Source: Desulfosarcina sp. (GTDB lineage: Bacteria; Desulfobacterota; Desulfobacteria; Desulfobacterales; Desulfosarcinaceae). From it: a stretch of DNA of 64,000 nucleotides. The notes beneath the pieces were generated by a model. The model was not told where the DNA came from. It saw nothing but the letters and a program-made list of their open reading frames with translations, and made no database searches. Location: contig JABZFO010000113.1 of NCBI GenBank assembly GCA_014237405.1, positions 1 through 64,000 on the forward strand, written 5' to 3'. The position numbers and the translations under genes were made by a program. Of this stretch, positions 7,469 to 16,584 are shown piece after piece (within the stretch, counting starts at the first letter, position 1; each line of letters opens with the position of its first letter).

Positions 7469-8002
7469 TTATTCTATAGTGCCATAACGATTGACGCTCA
7501 CTTTTTCGTACTGAAGGGATGCTTTCGGGTGGGGTGCCAACTCCTGGGCGGGATACCCGATGGCCATAATGGCAGACACCTCCAGTCCCCCCGGCAATCC
7601 CAGCACTTTTGCCGCATACTCACCGGCGGTTTGTGTCTCATCGTGGTTCCGCTTGCGCAGCTGGATCCAGCAGCTGCCTAGCCCCAGGTCGGTGGCGGCC
7701 AGGTGCAGCGCAAAGGTCGCGATGGAGACGTCTTCCACCCAGACATCCGATTTGCTCGGGTCCGCACAGACTACAATGGCCAGTGACGCGTTGGCCAGAA
7801 AGGAAGCGCCGTGGGGTTTGGCCGTTGACAGGCGGCCGATAATCTCCGGATCAGTCACCACAACAAATTCCCATGGATTGAACCCCCGTGAGGATGGTGA
7901 CCGCAGGGCCGCCTCCACCAGCAGATCAACCTTTTCTGCTTCGACGGATCTATCCTGGAATTTGCGAATGCTTCGGCGCGATCTTAACAGGTCGATAAAC
8001 AT
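7469..8002 (-). CDS. Nitroreductase family flavoprotein
   Basis: 177 residues of the nitroreductase (NfsB/FRP-like) fold: 'LLRSRRSIRKFQDRSV' at the N-terminus is the FMN-phosphate binding signature, 'EAALRSPSSRGFNPWEFVVV' the flavin pocket, and 'ATDLGLGSCWIQLRKRN' the dimer core. The C-terminal 'AIMAIGYPAQELAPHPK' is typical. It probably reduces quinones, nitro compounds or a flavin using NAD(P)H; the substrate is unknown. It converges with rho. A leftward SD-like GGAGGAG precedes the ATG. Confidence 0.9.
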   Translation of the reverse strand: MFIDLLRSRRSIRKFQDRSVEAEKVDLLVEAALRSPSSRGFNPWEFVVVTDPEIIGRLSTAKPHGASFLANASLAIVVCADPSKSDVWVEDVSIATFALHLAATDLGLGSCWIQLRKRNHDETQTAGEYAAKVLGLPGGLEVSAIMAIGYPAQELAPHPKASLQYEKVSVNRYGTIE

Positions 8003-8318
8003 TATTTCTCCTCCGACTTTCTACGGATCTGGCACGGCCCCTCATTATTGAAAAAGCCACCGCCCCCGGTCCTCCGCCCTCTGTCCTCAGCCCTCTCTTA
8101 TGAAACTTCAATACCCGTAATTAAATAGCTGAACGCCCAACATCGAACATCCAACGTCGAATAAGGTATTCTATCCTTTTCATAAATCGGTGGAGCGTAG
8201 CGACCTCATCATTCGATGTTCAACGTTCGATGTTCAATTTTTAATCAAGACCACAGCCCAGCGTTCCGGAAATATGGTTTCATTTCCGATCAAACCGGCA
8301 AACTGCCGGCGGCGGCGC
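8003..8318. repeat. Intergenic region with a 25-bp imperfect inverted repeat
   Basis: No gene. 8139-8163 (AACATCGAACATCCAACGTC and following) is an imperfect inverted copy of 8212-8236 (ATTCGATGTTCAACGTTCGA and following), about 50 bases apart. The pair could fold into a long hairpin and looks like a small dispersed palindromic element. A pyrimidine-rich TCCTCCGCCCTCTGTCCTC block at 8067-8098 resembles the tandem repeat at 8319-8364. Confidence 0.55.
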
Positions 8319-8364
8319 TGTCCTCCGACCTCTGTCCTCCGACCTCTGTCCTCTGCCCTCTGTC
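8319..8364. repeat. Tandem 14-base repeat CTCTGTCCTCCGAC
   Basis: About three imperfect copies of CTCTGTCCTCCGAC in a row, abutting the 3' end of the SEC-C gene. A related block lies at 8067-8098. This is low-complexity intergenic DNA; no function is apparent. Confidence 0.65.
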
Positions 8365-8851
8365 AAGCGCCGCAGCACTTCTTGAATTTCTTGCCGCTGC
8401 CGCAGGTGCACGGATCGTTCCTTCCGATTTTAGGGCCCTGGCGAACGGCCTGCACCGGCGGGGGTGCCTGGCCCTCCTTGAAATACCAGCGGCCGTCTTC
8501 CCGAACAAATTCAGCGATTTCACGGTGATCGAAGGCCTTGCTGTTTTTCCGGTAGCGCGCCACGAACTCCACCGTCCCCGTCGAGTCATCAGGGCCGCCA
8601 TTCTCTACATGCCGGATCTCCAGCCGCTGCCAGTCCAGTTTTTTAGACCAGGCAGCCGTTCCCTTCCGGTCGTCGTCCTGGCGGTTGGCGGGATGGGTGG
8701 TCTCAAAAATATAGTCGAACTCCTTTTTCGCATGGGCGCTGTAACGGGAACGTATCATCGCTTCAGCGGTATCGGCGGTCCTATTTCCGTTGATCAGTGG
8801 CTGGCAGCAATCGGCGTAATTTTTTTCGCTTCCGCAGGGGCATAATTCCAT
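8363..8851 (-). CDS. YchJ-family protein with two SEC-C metal-binding motifs
   Basis: 162 residues. An N-terminal SEC-C-type motif ('[15 protein letters not shown]') is followed by the YchJ/NTF2-like domain ('[20 protein letters not shown]', '[18 protein letters not shown]', 'DGRWYFKEG') and a second, canonical SEC-C ('[18 protein letters not shown]') at the very end. Each CxC...CC set should bind zinc. YchJ proteins are widespread and lack a firm role; the SEC-C motif is known from SecA, where it contacts SecB and ribosomes. Monocistronic, transcribed leftward. Confidence 0.9.
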   Translation of the reverse strand: MELCPCGSEKNYADCCQPLINGNRTADTAEAMIRSRYSAHAKKEFDYIFETTHPANRQDDDRKGTAAWSKKLDWQRLEIRHVENGGPDDSTGTVEFVARYRKNSKAFDHREIAEFVREDGRWYFKEGQAPPPVQAVRQGPKIGRNDPCTCGSGKKFKKCCGA

Positions 8852-8918
8852 GGTGTGGCTCCAATTATTGATGAATTCGTAAAAAGTCAGTTTTCAGACG
8901 GTTTCGTAAAACGTTCGA

Positions 8919-9004
8919 GATCAAGGCTTGCGAATCCCGAGGAATGAGGCGTACTTGCCGTACGCCGCAGTGACGAGGGATGAAGCGCCAACGGCGCCAT
9001 GATC
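8919..9004. repeat. Palindromic dispersed repeat, copy A
   Basis: Begins GATCAAGGC like copies B (34624) and C (58233). The outer stem is ATCCC (8934-8938)/GGGAT (8977-8981); the inner stem GGCGTAC (8948-8954)/GTACGCC (8960-8966). A further GGCGCC palindrome is near 8985-8998. Stem sequences differ between copies while pairing is kept. No coding sequence lies between 8852 and 9065. Confidence 0.55.
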
Positions 9005-9065
9005 AATTCCGGCAACCGCCTATACGGGGTAAGACCTGATCCTGCCAAGTAAAACCGGATGGTCA

Positions 9066-10556
9066 TCAGCCTTCGGCCACTCTCTTTTGGCGGCTCTCCC
9101 GGGAGGCATCCTCCGGGTGAATGCGCCAGGTAAACAGGGGCGACAAGAGATAGAGGATCATGTACCCCAGACAGATCTGCCCGAAAACCGGGGTGAACAT
9201 GATGACGGTCAGCAGGAGCAGATTCGCCCGGCCAAACCAGGGATGGCGGCTCATGGTCCGTCCGATGTGAATGTACCGGATAGGGTACAGGTTCATGATG
9301 ACCCCTGCAAACACCATGGTGCCGGAAGCAAAAAGCCCCCAGAAAACAATCCGCTGTGACGAAAGCGCCAGGGCGTGATCGAAGATCACCAGCGGAGACA
9401 TGACCAGCATGGCCGCTGCCGGTGTTGGCAACCCTTTGAAAAAGCCGGGGATCGGGTGCTTATCCAGGGTGAAGTAGACCAGCCGGCTCATGCCCATCAC
9501 CGCATAGAATACGGCGATCCACCCCACGGGCAGGTGCGCGAAGCGGCCTTCGCCAAACTGGCCCAGGGTGATGTAGAAAATCCAGGCCGGCACCATGCAG
9601 AAGCTGATGGCATCAGCCAGATCGTCCATGATGCTGCCCATGTTGATTTTCTTCTTCGGCAGTTCATCGGGAAGGGGTTCCGTCAGGCCCAAACGGCGGG
9701 CTATGGCACCGTCCAGTTTGTCGAAGGTGGCGGCCCCGATCAGCATGAGGTAGGATTCCCGCAGCCGCCCCTGGTAGGCGAAAAACACGGCGATGAGTCC
9801 CATCAGGGCATTCATCACCGTCAGGGCATTGGGGAACACCGACAGGATCTTGCGCCGGAGCACCTGGTCGCCGAAGCACAGCTCATCCAGACAGGCGGTG
9901 CCGTATTTTCGGCAGTAGCCGGCAATGGAACCCAGGTTGATGATAAAAAACAGAATCTCTACGAAAAACAGAATTCTCAGCGAGACGTTCCCCATGTAGG
10001 AGATGCGAAAATAGATCCAGGATTCCGGGCCCGCCGGGATATAGAAGGCATAGGCATAAAGCAGGGCACTGACCGGTGCGGCCACGATGGTTCGCATGCG
10101 GTTATACTCGCTGCTCTCGGGCTCCACTCCCTGGCGGATGGCAAATCCGCGCATGAAGGATGCAAAGCTGTCCCGTACCAGCACCGTCACGCAAAGCACC
10201 AGCACAAAAATCGCGTGCATCAGCTGGCCGTGAGTGGGGTCTGTCTCTGACACCAGCAGACGCCACATCATACCGGCGGCGATGACCGGAAAGATGATGG
10301 AATAAACCAGCTTGTCCATGAGCCGGTCCGCCAGGGACGCCAAGGGGGCGTTGGGCCGGAACCGGGCCGAAAACCAGCCATCCACCAGGTCGAAAATCAT
10401 GGAGAGGATTAGAAACGAAACCCCGACGGTATAAACCACCGGGTTTCTATCCCACATGATCGCTACGGCGCAGATCATGCCACCAAAAATAAGGACGGGG
10501 CGACTGTATACGAGGATGGCGGCCAGCCGCGCCGGCAGCGAGATTTTGTCGGTCAT
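9066..10556 (-). CDS. Tandem-domain CDP-alcohol phosphatidyltransferase membrane protein
   Basis: About 496 residues with two CDP-alcohol phosphatidyltransferase units. The second is canonical (PssA-like): 'FDKLDGAIARRLG', then after an insertion 'GSIMDDLADAISF', giving D-x2-DG-x2-AR...D-x3-D. The first, 'FDLVDGWFSARF...LASLADRLMDK', has DG-x3-AR, one residue longer than the consensus, so it may be degenerate. Ten or more membrane spans are visible. The enzyme would displace CMP from a CDP-lipid by an alcohol (serine, glycerol phosphate or inositol) in phospholipid synthesis. The ATG at 10556 ('MTDKISLPARLAAI') is preferred over the upstream frame start at 10661. Confidence 0.8.
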   Translation of the reverse strand: MTDKISLPARLAAILVYSRPVLIFGGMICAVAIMWDRNPVVYTVGVSFLILSMIFDLVDGWFSARFRPNAPLASLADRLMDKLVYSIIFPVIAAGMMWRLLVSETDPTHGQLMHAIFVLVLCVTVLVRDSFASFMRGFAIRQGVEPESSEYNRMRTIVAAPVSALLYAYAFYIPAGPESWIYFRISYMGNVSLRILFFVEILFFIINLGSIAGYCRKYGTACLDELCFGDQVLRRKILSVFPNALTVMNALMGLIAVFFAYQGRLRESYLMLIGAATFDKLDGAIARRLGLTEPLPDELPKKKINMGSIMDDLADAISFCMVPAWIFYITLGQFGEGRFAHLPVGWIAVFYAVMGMSRLVYFTLDKHPIPGFFKGLPTPAAAMLVMSPLVIFDHALALSSQRIVFWGLFASGTMVFAGVIMNLYPIRYIHIGRTMSRHPWFGRANLLLLTVIMFTPVFGQICLGYMILYLLSPLFTWRIHPEDASRESRQKRVAEG

Positions 10557-10827
10557 GGAAGTTATGCCTGTTGCCGGAGGCAACCATGGCGGTTGTCGAG
10601 GATTGAAATGTGAGCCCAACACAGATATTGGCTGAAATGGGGCGTTTTGAAATTGGCTCAAGCGCGTAAACCATCAACGCCAAGGCATAATAAAGGGATT
10701 GCCCATTCGAGTCAAGACGCGAGCGGCCGGGCATTTACATCTTAGGGTCGCGGAAACACAAACAATAGTCCCGCGCAATTGAAATTTCCCCGCAGCAAGC
10801 AGCTGGGAATAGGCTTGCTGTCGCGGT
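10557..10827. other. Intergenic gap
   Basis: About 270 bases between two leftward genes. Nothing is recognised beyond the possible promoter region of the phosphatidyltransferase. No hairpin stands out. Confidence 0.3.
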
Positions 10828-12797
10828 TCAGGCATCCGGTATGGTTCCCCCATCAACCGCATCCGGACTGTCTTCCAGGACACTTTCGATGGCGGGAATG
10901 GTGAGCGGCTGGTGAATTCTCAGCGCCGCCAGGTTCACTCCTGAATTGTAGCTCCTGAGCAGCCACAGCGGGAGATCGAATTTTTCCCGGCACAGGGTCC
11001 AGTAACTGTCCCCCGGCTGGACCCGGTATCGCTGGAGTTCGGAATTTTAACCTTCTGGTGCAAGTGCAGCGGCTGGCCGAAGGACAAATTATTGAGGCGA
11101 CGGATCTGGGAGGCACGGACACCGGCCCACTCGGCGTAGTGGCCAAGGGTCTCCTCTACCTCGACCTGTATAATCCCTACCGGCTGCTGCTTGATCTGGA
11201 TAATCCGGGCTAAACCGACATCGGCGGTAACGATTCCTATCGTTGTCCCCAAAACATGCCCAACCGAATCTTTCGGCGCTTCTTCGGGTTCAATATCCGC
11301 CATAGCCAGCAGGTCGGCGGGAGACGGTCCCGGGCGCCGGTATCGGGCAACAAGGCTTTCCACAGGAATGTTCTCCGGTATGGCAGAAGATGTATCGGCA
11401 CTGTCCACGGCCGCCACACGCACCACAGAATTCCCTGGCGTCGGCGGTTGAGCGATTTTTCCAATGCGGACCGATTCCCCGGACTGGGGAATGCGAAGGG
11501 TATGCCGGGCATAAACGGTCGCTCGCCGATCCAGGTTGTTGGCCAGAATCAGGTCGTCCAGTTTCACATGGTGCATCCGGGCAATCTTGCCGGCCGTATC
11601 CCCCCGCTGGACGGTATAGAACCGGCTGGGCTTCTGGGCCGTCTTTAACATCTCTGAGGGAATTTTCGCCAGCGACACGCCGCCCGATTCGACGTGGGCG
11701 GGAAGGTTCAGAACATAACCCTTGGGAACATACTTCTGACCGCTGAACACCGGGGGCCGAAGAGCCGGATTCATGGCCCGAACCACTTTTGGGGAAACCT
11801 TGAAATGGCGACAAAGATCCGCTAAAGCAGCAAAACCATCCAGGCTTACAGACCATGATCGAATGGGGGTATTCAAGGCATGGTCGCCGAAATAGCGCTG
11901 GTAATCGGATGCCACCAGACGGGCGGCCAGAAACTCGGAATAAAAATTTCTCGAAGCGAACTTAAAGGTTCGGCCCTTGTAAGATGTGAAAATATCGGGA
12001 TAATCACCGTGGGCGGCCTTGGCCCGCTGCATGCCTGCGGCACCGTGGTTGTATGCGGTAATGGCCAGGGGCCAGCTGCCTAGCTTGTCGTGGTTTTCCT
12101 TGAGCAGCCGTGCCGCCGCACGGGCGGCAACAATGGGGTCACGCCGTTCGTCCAGCACATAATCCACGGTCATGAATCGCTTGCCCGTGGATCGGGTAAA
12201 CTGCCACATCCCGGCAGCACCGAACTTGCTGTAGGCGTTGGTGTTAAAGGATGATTCCACATGGGGCAGATAGGCCAGGTCCTCGGGCACGCCATGGGAT
12301 TTTAAAATGGCACGCATCTGATCGATGTAGGCTCCGGAACGAACCAGGCCGGCCCGGAAGCGGTCCCGCTGACCGATCTGGCAGCGAACCCGATGACGGG
12401 CGCGGCCGAATGCCCGAGCATCCGCACGAGATCCAAACAGCGCCGCCACTCGCCGGCAGTCGGCATCTTTAGCCAGCGGATTGGCAGCCAGCCGCTTCAA
12501 TACCTGCTCAACCCTTTTGTTGGCCTGTTTCATTCGCTTGCGGTTAATTTTCCGGGCACCCGGATGCTCGGCGGGTTTGAGGTCGATCACCTCGTAGACG
12601 ATATCCAGATGGACGCTGTCGTGCACGACGGCCTGGGTGGTGGGATATTGGGAATAAACATTTATCCAAAAAGAGACATTCGGGCTGATGATGTCGTATT
12701 GGGGAAACGGTTCTTCGGCGGCGTGACCGGATGAGAGGAGCAGGCTGAACAGGGCTGAAACAATGAGAATCCATATCGTTACACGCTTGTGATGCAT
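10828..12797 (-). CDS. mltD: MltD-like membrane-bound lytic transglycosylase with LysM repeats (3' frameshift)
   Basis: A secreted peptidoglycan lyase. Signal peptide at residues 1-27 ('LIVSALFSLLLSSGHAAEE'); SLT domain with catalytic Glu in 'LPHVESSFNTNAYSKFGAAG' and 'MWQFTRSTGKRF', then 'AITAYNHG'. LysM 1 is 'YTVQRGDTAGKIARMHHVKL...LRIP', LysM 2 'GHYAEWAGVRASQIRRLNNL'. The annotated frame then ends in nonsense at 10935, but the next phase reads 'ELQRYRVQPGDSYWTLCREK', a third LysM, to a stop at 10828. A one-base loss near 11046 (CCGAAC where CCGGAAC is expected) explains this, so it is either a sequencing error or a recent mutation removing LysM 3. Confidence 0.85.
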
Positions 12798-13077
12798 GGC
12801 AGTATTTCCTTTTACCTATTCTAATAGTCGATAACCACGGAATTATACAAGCAATATCGATACCATTGGGATGTGATTGTTTATCAACCGCCATCGGCGC
12901 TTAATCTCACACTTACCGCAGGTACTACCGAATCAGCAGAACCGGCCAAAATGCGACAAGATATTGACAAAATCCGTCAGCCTTTGACACTGTTTCCTAT
13001 CGGCTTGCGGGAAAGGCTTGAATGCATCCGACAAATGACCCTATTTTGGTTTAATTTCTTTCGGCTGGAGGATGGAG

Positions 13078-13833
13078 ATGAACCTGCTGCGAAACCTGAT
13101 CCGCCCGTACCTGTACACCCGGTACGGCTTTCATCGAATGACCGGCACCGGTGCCTTTAGAAGCGACCGGATTCGACACATCCACACCCCCGCTCACCCC
13201 CGATGGAACCCCCTCAAACTGGCGATCTGGAAATACCATGTCAAGCAGTTTGACGAATCCTCGTGCTCTGTGGCCGCCGTAGTGTCGTGCATCAATGCCA
13301 TCCGATCCCTTGAAAATGACGGCATCGTTTCCATCGGGCAGCGCGAAATCCTCGATCGGGTGACCACCGGCCACTGGAAAGCACGGATGAGCGACGGCGG
13401 ATACCGCGGACGCCGTGGTTTGCCGCTGCCGCTTTTGGGCCAGGTGGTCAAGGACAGTATCGCTGCCTACGAACTGAAGGTTCGATCCGTAGACATCGTC
13501 CAGACACCGAAAAACACCCCCCCGAGATCGCCCATCCGGACAACGCTGAAAAAGCAGCTGCGGGATTTTGACCGCCATGGCAACGGCCTGATCCTCGCCC
13601 ATTTCGATCAGGGCACCCTTGTCCCCACCTTGAATATCCCCCACATATCTCCTGTGGGTGCTTACGATGCAGCCACCGACCGGGTCACCATGCTCGATGT
13701 GGATCCCGAACAGGAAAAACCCTATCAGGTGAATTTCGACACCTTCTTCAACGGACTGTCCTGTAATTACCATCATGTGTTCGAAGCATTCGAGTACGGC
13801 AGTGGCGGATATGTCCATATTCAGATACGGTAG
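13078..13833 (+). CDS. Phytochelatin synthase-like cysteine transpeptidase
   Basis: 251 residues. A papain-like triad is visible with phytochelatin-synthase spacing: Cys63 in 'FDESSCSVAAVVSCINAIRS', His189 in 'IPHISPVGAYDA' and Asp207 in 'VTMLDVDPEQ'; the 18-residue His-Asp distance matches plant phytochelatin synthase. Bacterial homologues mostly hydrolyse glutathione or process gamma-glutamyl or other thiol peptides, and there is no signal peptide here. The ATG at 13078 has GGAGG (13067-13071) at ideal spacing; the ATG at 13072 is too close. The next gene starts 53 bases later on the same strand, so they may share a transcript. Confidence 0.7.
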   Translation: MNLLRNLIRPYLYTRYGFHRMTGTGAFRSDRIRHIHTPAHPRWNPLKLAIWKYHVKQFDESSCSVAAVVSCINAIRSLENDGIVSIGQREILDRVTTGHWKARMSDGGYRGRRGLPLPLLGQVVKDSIAAYELKVRSVDIVQTPKNTPPRSPIRTTLKKQLRDFDRHGNGLILAHFDQGTLVPTLNIPHISPVGAYDAATDRVTMLDVDPEQEKPYQVNFDTFFNGLSCNYHHVFEAFEYGSGGYVHIQIR

Positions 13834-13886
13834 CCGATCGGCATGCGGTTGCATCTTCTGGTGATCATGGTTAGACTTATGTCACC

Positions 13887-15011
13887 ATGAATATGTTTGA
13901 TTCGAATCAGCGCCTGTCCAGGAGACGGTTCATGGGCAAACTCTCAACGGCACTCAAGGCCACGCTTGCAGCCCAGTTTCTGCCCCGGATGGTGTGGGCT
14001 GCCGCAGACGCCGGAGGCTCAGCGGCGGCACTTCACTATCGCCCTCTGAACGGCGACAACCTGAGGGAACTGGCCCGACGAAAGATGCACCACGGATCGG
14101 ACATCTTTTTAAATCCCATGGGAATCCCGCGCGACAAGCGATTCTGGCAGGTGCTCTCCTGGAAGCTGTTTCATAAAAATGCGTACGGTGATTTCCTTGA
14201 CGACCAGCCGCTTTCACCCGTCACCATCGACTGGGAGCCGGTCAAGGCCCACCGGGGTGTGTCGGTCACCTTCATCAAACATTCGACCCTGCTGATCAGG
14301 GATGAGGGCTGTGTTTTGCTGATCGACCCGGTGTTCGACAACATCTTCTGGTTCATCAAGGATTTTACACCCCTGGCCTTCGAATTGGATGACATGCCTC
14401 GGCCGGACCATGTACTGATCACTCACGGCCACTACGACCACCTGGACAAGCCTTCCCTGGCGGCCCTGGATCCGGGCACCCACGTAATCAGCCCCTTGGG
14501 ATACGACAGCGAATTCAAAGCGGTGGGCATGACCCATCGCACCCGGCTGGACTGGTATGAGCGCTACAGCGACGGCAGCCGGGAGATCACTTTTCTGCCC
14601 GCCAACCACTGGACCATGCGCAACCCAATTTTCGGCCCCAACCGCTCTCTGTGGGGTGGCTATCTGATCAAAACCGCCGGCGGACCAGTAATCTATATTT
14701 CAGGGGACGGTGCCTATTTTGATGGATTCGAACAGCTGGCCGAGGATTACGACATCGACCTGGCCATCTTCAACATGGGTGCCTATGCGCCGCGATGGTT
14801 CATGGCGTCCAGCCACATGAACCCGGCGGAGACGGTCCAGGCATTTCAGGAGATCAAGGCCAGGCAACTGATGATCGCCCACTGGGGAACCTTCCAACTG
14901 GGCGACGAACCGGTTCATTTTCCCCCCGAAGATTTGACAAAAGCCCTTGGTGAAAAAGGGCTTTTATCGCAGAGGCTCGATCTGGGCCACGGACAGACCC
15001 ACTTTTTATAG
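13887..15011 (+). CDS. Tat-exported metallo-beta-lactamase-fold hydrolase (NAPE-PLD/UlaG-like)
   Basis: 374 residues. A twin-arginine signal ('LSRRRFMGKLSTALKATLAA') leads to an Ala-rich cleavage region near residue 38. The metal site is 'ITHGHYDHLDKPSLAA' (first His about residue 180), with later ligands in 'PANHWTMRN', 'YISGDGAYFDGF' and 'LMIAHWGTFQLGDEP'. The order and the 'HFPPEDL' C-terminal motif match the NAPE-phospholipase D/outer-membrane-linked MBL group, which suggests a periplasmic phosphodiesterase or lipid hydrolase. Substrate unknown. Confidence 0.85.
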   Translation: MNMFDSNQRLSRRRFMGKLSTALKATLAAQFLPRMVWAAADAGGSAAALHYRPLNGDNLRELARRKMHHGSDIFLNPMGIPRDKRFWQVLSWKLFHKNAYGDFLDDQPLSPVTIDWEPVKAHRGVSVTFIKHSTLLIRDEGCVLLIDPVFDNIFWFIKDFTPLAFELDDMPRPDHVLITHGHYDHLDKPSLAALDPGTHVISPLGYDSEFKAVGMTHRTRLDWYERYSDGSREITFLPANHWTMRNPIFGPNRSLWGGYLIKTAGGPVIYISGDGAYFDGFEQLAEDYDIDLAIFNMGAYAPRWFMASSHMNPAETVQAFQEIKARQLMIAHWGTFQLGDEPVHFPPEDLTKALGEKGLLSQRLDLGHGQTHFL

Positions 15012-15025
15012 CGACGGAACGCCTG

Positions 15026-15256
15026 GTGAACAATCCCCCGTCGACAGAACCGGCACCGCCCTCCGAACCGCAAAAAGCGTGGGTGCCACCTGTCATGGAC
15101 ACACGCACCGAACCCGGCTATTGGGATTACGGCATAAGGAAGGTGTGGATGGGTGACCACTGGCGTTACGAACAGGATTTTGAGGACAAGACCTGGGTGC
15201 CCGAATCTCAGGTGGAGTACGTCAAGCAGGAGGGGTATTGGAAAATTGTTGAGTAA
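15026..15256 (+). CDS. Small aromatic-rich hypothetical protein
   Basis: 76 residues with a GTG start, 15 bases after the metallo-hydrolase stop. A Pro-rich N-terminus is followed by short repeats built on aromatic residues ('GYWDYGIRKVWMGDHWRYEQ', 'TWVPESQVEYVKQEGYW'), like the YxxGYW-type beta repeats of some envelope proteins, but no signal peptide is seen. Probably co-transcribed with the hydrolase. Function unknown. Confidence 0.55.
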   Translation: MNNPPSTEPAPPSEPQKAWVPPVMDTRTEPGYWDYGIRKVWMGDHWRYEQDFEDKTWVPESQVEYVKQEGYWKIVE

Positions 15257-15257
15257 C

Positions 15258-16283
15258 TCAATCCAGCCGGTAGATTTCTCTCAGCCCTCGCGACATCCGG
15301 TTCACCAATGCAAACACTCGCTCCACGGTCTTCTCCTTGTCCGGGTTAACCAGGCAACAGGTGGCCGGTGAAAGCATGCTTTGGGCGAGCAGCAGATCCT
15401 TGTCCACCCCTTTTTTCCACAATACTTCCCAGACCTCTTCCAAACGCCCGATCAGCGACGGCAGATCCTCACCGGCAAAGGTCTCAAATCCGGTGGGAAC
15501 GATCCCCCACACGATGGTTCCCCCGTTGTCGACGAACCGCTTGATGGATGTACCATAGGATGAAAAGATCTCCGCATTGGTGTAGATGTCCATGGACAGA
15601 ACATCCAGGTCCAGGTTCAGCAGAAAATCCCAGTCCGGGTTGCCGCACAGATGAATGCCTCGCGGCCGATCCACCTGGGAAAAGAACAGGTCGAGGTCGC
15701 CCTTGGCCTTCAAGTCACCGTATCCCGCCAGTGCGGAAAACAGAAACTGGAGCCCCGGTTCATCCACAAACATGAACGCGTTCGGGTTCATCCTTTTCAA
15801 ACGACTCAGTTGGACGTTCAACCGTTTGGCCATGAACTCCAACATAAAGGGCCGGACCGTATCATCGAACAGGATGGGCCGCTCGTCCTGATCGAGAATG
15901 TTGAATCCGAAGCTGATGGGGCCTTCCAACTGCCCCCGGATGGCCGGCCGGTCGGCCAGGTCCAATGCCAGAAACTGGTGGTAAACGGCTGAATAGGTCT
16001 CGCTGATGTCAAAATAATCAGGGTCGTCGAACCGTGCCAGGGTCTCTTCGAGTTCTTCGGCAAACCGGTCCATGGAAAACCGCAGCGTTCGGTTTTCCAT
16101 GTCCAGGACGATGCCTGGAAAATGCTCCGCCGCCTGAACATACATGTCTTCATAGTAGCTGAAGTTGGGCAACTGTGGCCAGAAGGGCACATCCAGTGAC
16201 AGGGCCATTTCAAGTGCCCTTGAAACGTCGGTATGAGGCATCACCGCCATGGCGGTGGTCAACAGGTTTCCGGGAAGAGTCAT
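15258..16283 (-). CDS. Core MetE / UroD-like methyltransferase
   Basis: 341 residues with the C-terminal (catalytic) domain fold of cobalamin-independent methionine synthase only. Zinc ligands expected in this family are seen in 'GIHLCGNPDWDF' (His, Cys) and in 'SPATCCLVNPD' near the end. 'GQLEGPISFGFNILDQDERP' and 'VDEPGLQFLFSALAGYGD' are typical. Short 'core MetE' proteins of anaerobes are thought to use methyl-cobamide proteins rather than methyl-folate polyglutamate; with a Wood-Ljungdahl corrinoid protein in this genome that role is plausible (inference). A small Cys-containing protein is encoded 40 bases upstream. Confidence 0.75.
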   Translation of the reverse strand: MTLPGNLLTTAMAVMPHTDVSRALEMALSLDVPFWPQLPNFSYYEDMYVQAAEHFPGIVLDMENRTLRFSMDRFAEELEETLARFDDPDYFDISETYSAVYHQFLALDLADRPAIRGQLEGPISFGFNILDQDERPILFDDTVRPFMLEFMAKRLNVQLSRLKRMNPNAFMFVDEPGLQFLFSALAGYGDLKAKGDLDLFFSQVDRPRGIHLCGNPDWDFLLNLDLDVLSMDIYTNAEIFSSYGTSIKRFVDNGGTIVWGIVPTGFETFAGEDLPSLIGRLEEVWEVLWKKGVDKDLLLAQSMLSPATCCLVNPDKEKTVERVFALVNRMSRGLREIYRLD

Positions 16284-16323
16284 TATATCACGCTTTCATG
16301 AGTTGACTGCGGTCGTTACGGGC

Positions 16324-16584
16324 TCATGATTTTCCGATGCAGGCCTCATCGGTGCACCCTTGCTTCCCGCCAAAGGACATGGCGGAACCCGATTTTTCCG
16401 TCCGCTTTTCGGACGCCTTGTGCGGTTCATGCGCTGAGGGCGACGGGGCTTTGACAATTTTACCAATGCAGGCCTCATCCTCACAGACGATTTCCGATGA
16501 TATGGTGATGGATGATCGGGGTTTAGGGCTCTTTTCTTTCTTGACAACAGGTTCTTTTTTCATTTCACTTGTTATGATACTCAT
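16324..16584 (-). CDS. Small Lys/Ser-rich protein with duplicated Cys motif
   Basis: 86 residues from the Met at 16584. A basic, low-complexity N-terminus is followed by two copies of a short motif, 'CEDEACIGK' and 'CTDEACIGK', the second at the very C-terminus. Each copy has a C-x4-C pair, so the two could form a metal or disulfide site. Not a family I recognise. The position just upstream of the MetE-like gene suggests a shared transcript; no strong ribosome binding site is visible. Confidence 0.55.
   Translation of the reverse strand: MSIITSEMKKEPVVKKEKSPKPRSSITISSEIVCEDEACIGKIVKAPSPSAHEPHKASEKRTEKSGSAMSFGGKQGCTDEACIGKS

Noticed and set aside
9375-10250. 291-codon forward frame
   Set aside because: Antisense to the phosphatidyltransferase; translation is His/Gly/Arg-rich and without domains.
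14938-14967. Terminator-like hairpin AAAAGCCCTT...AAGGGCTTTT
   Set aside because: Lies inside the coding sequence of the metallo-hydrolase; the codons read through a normal family C-terminus.
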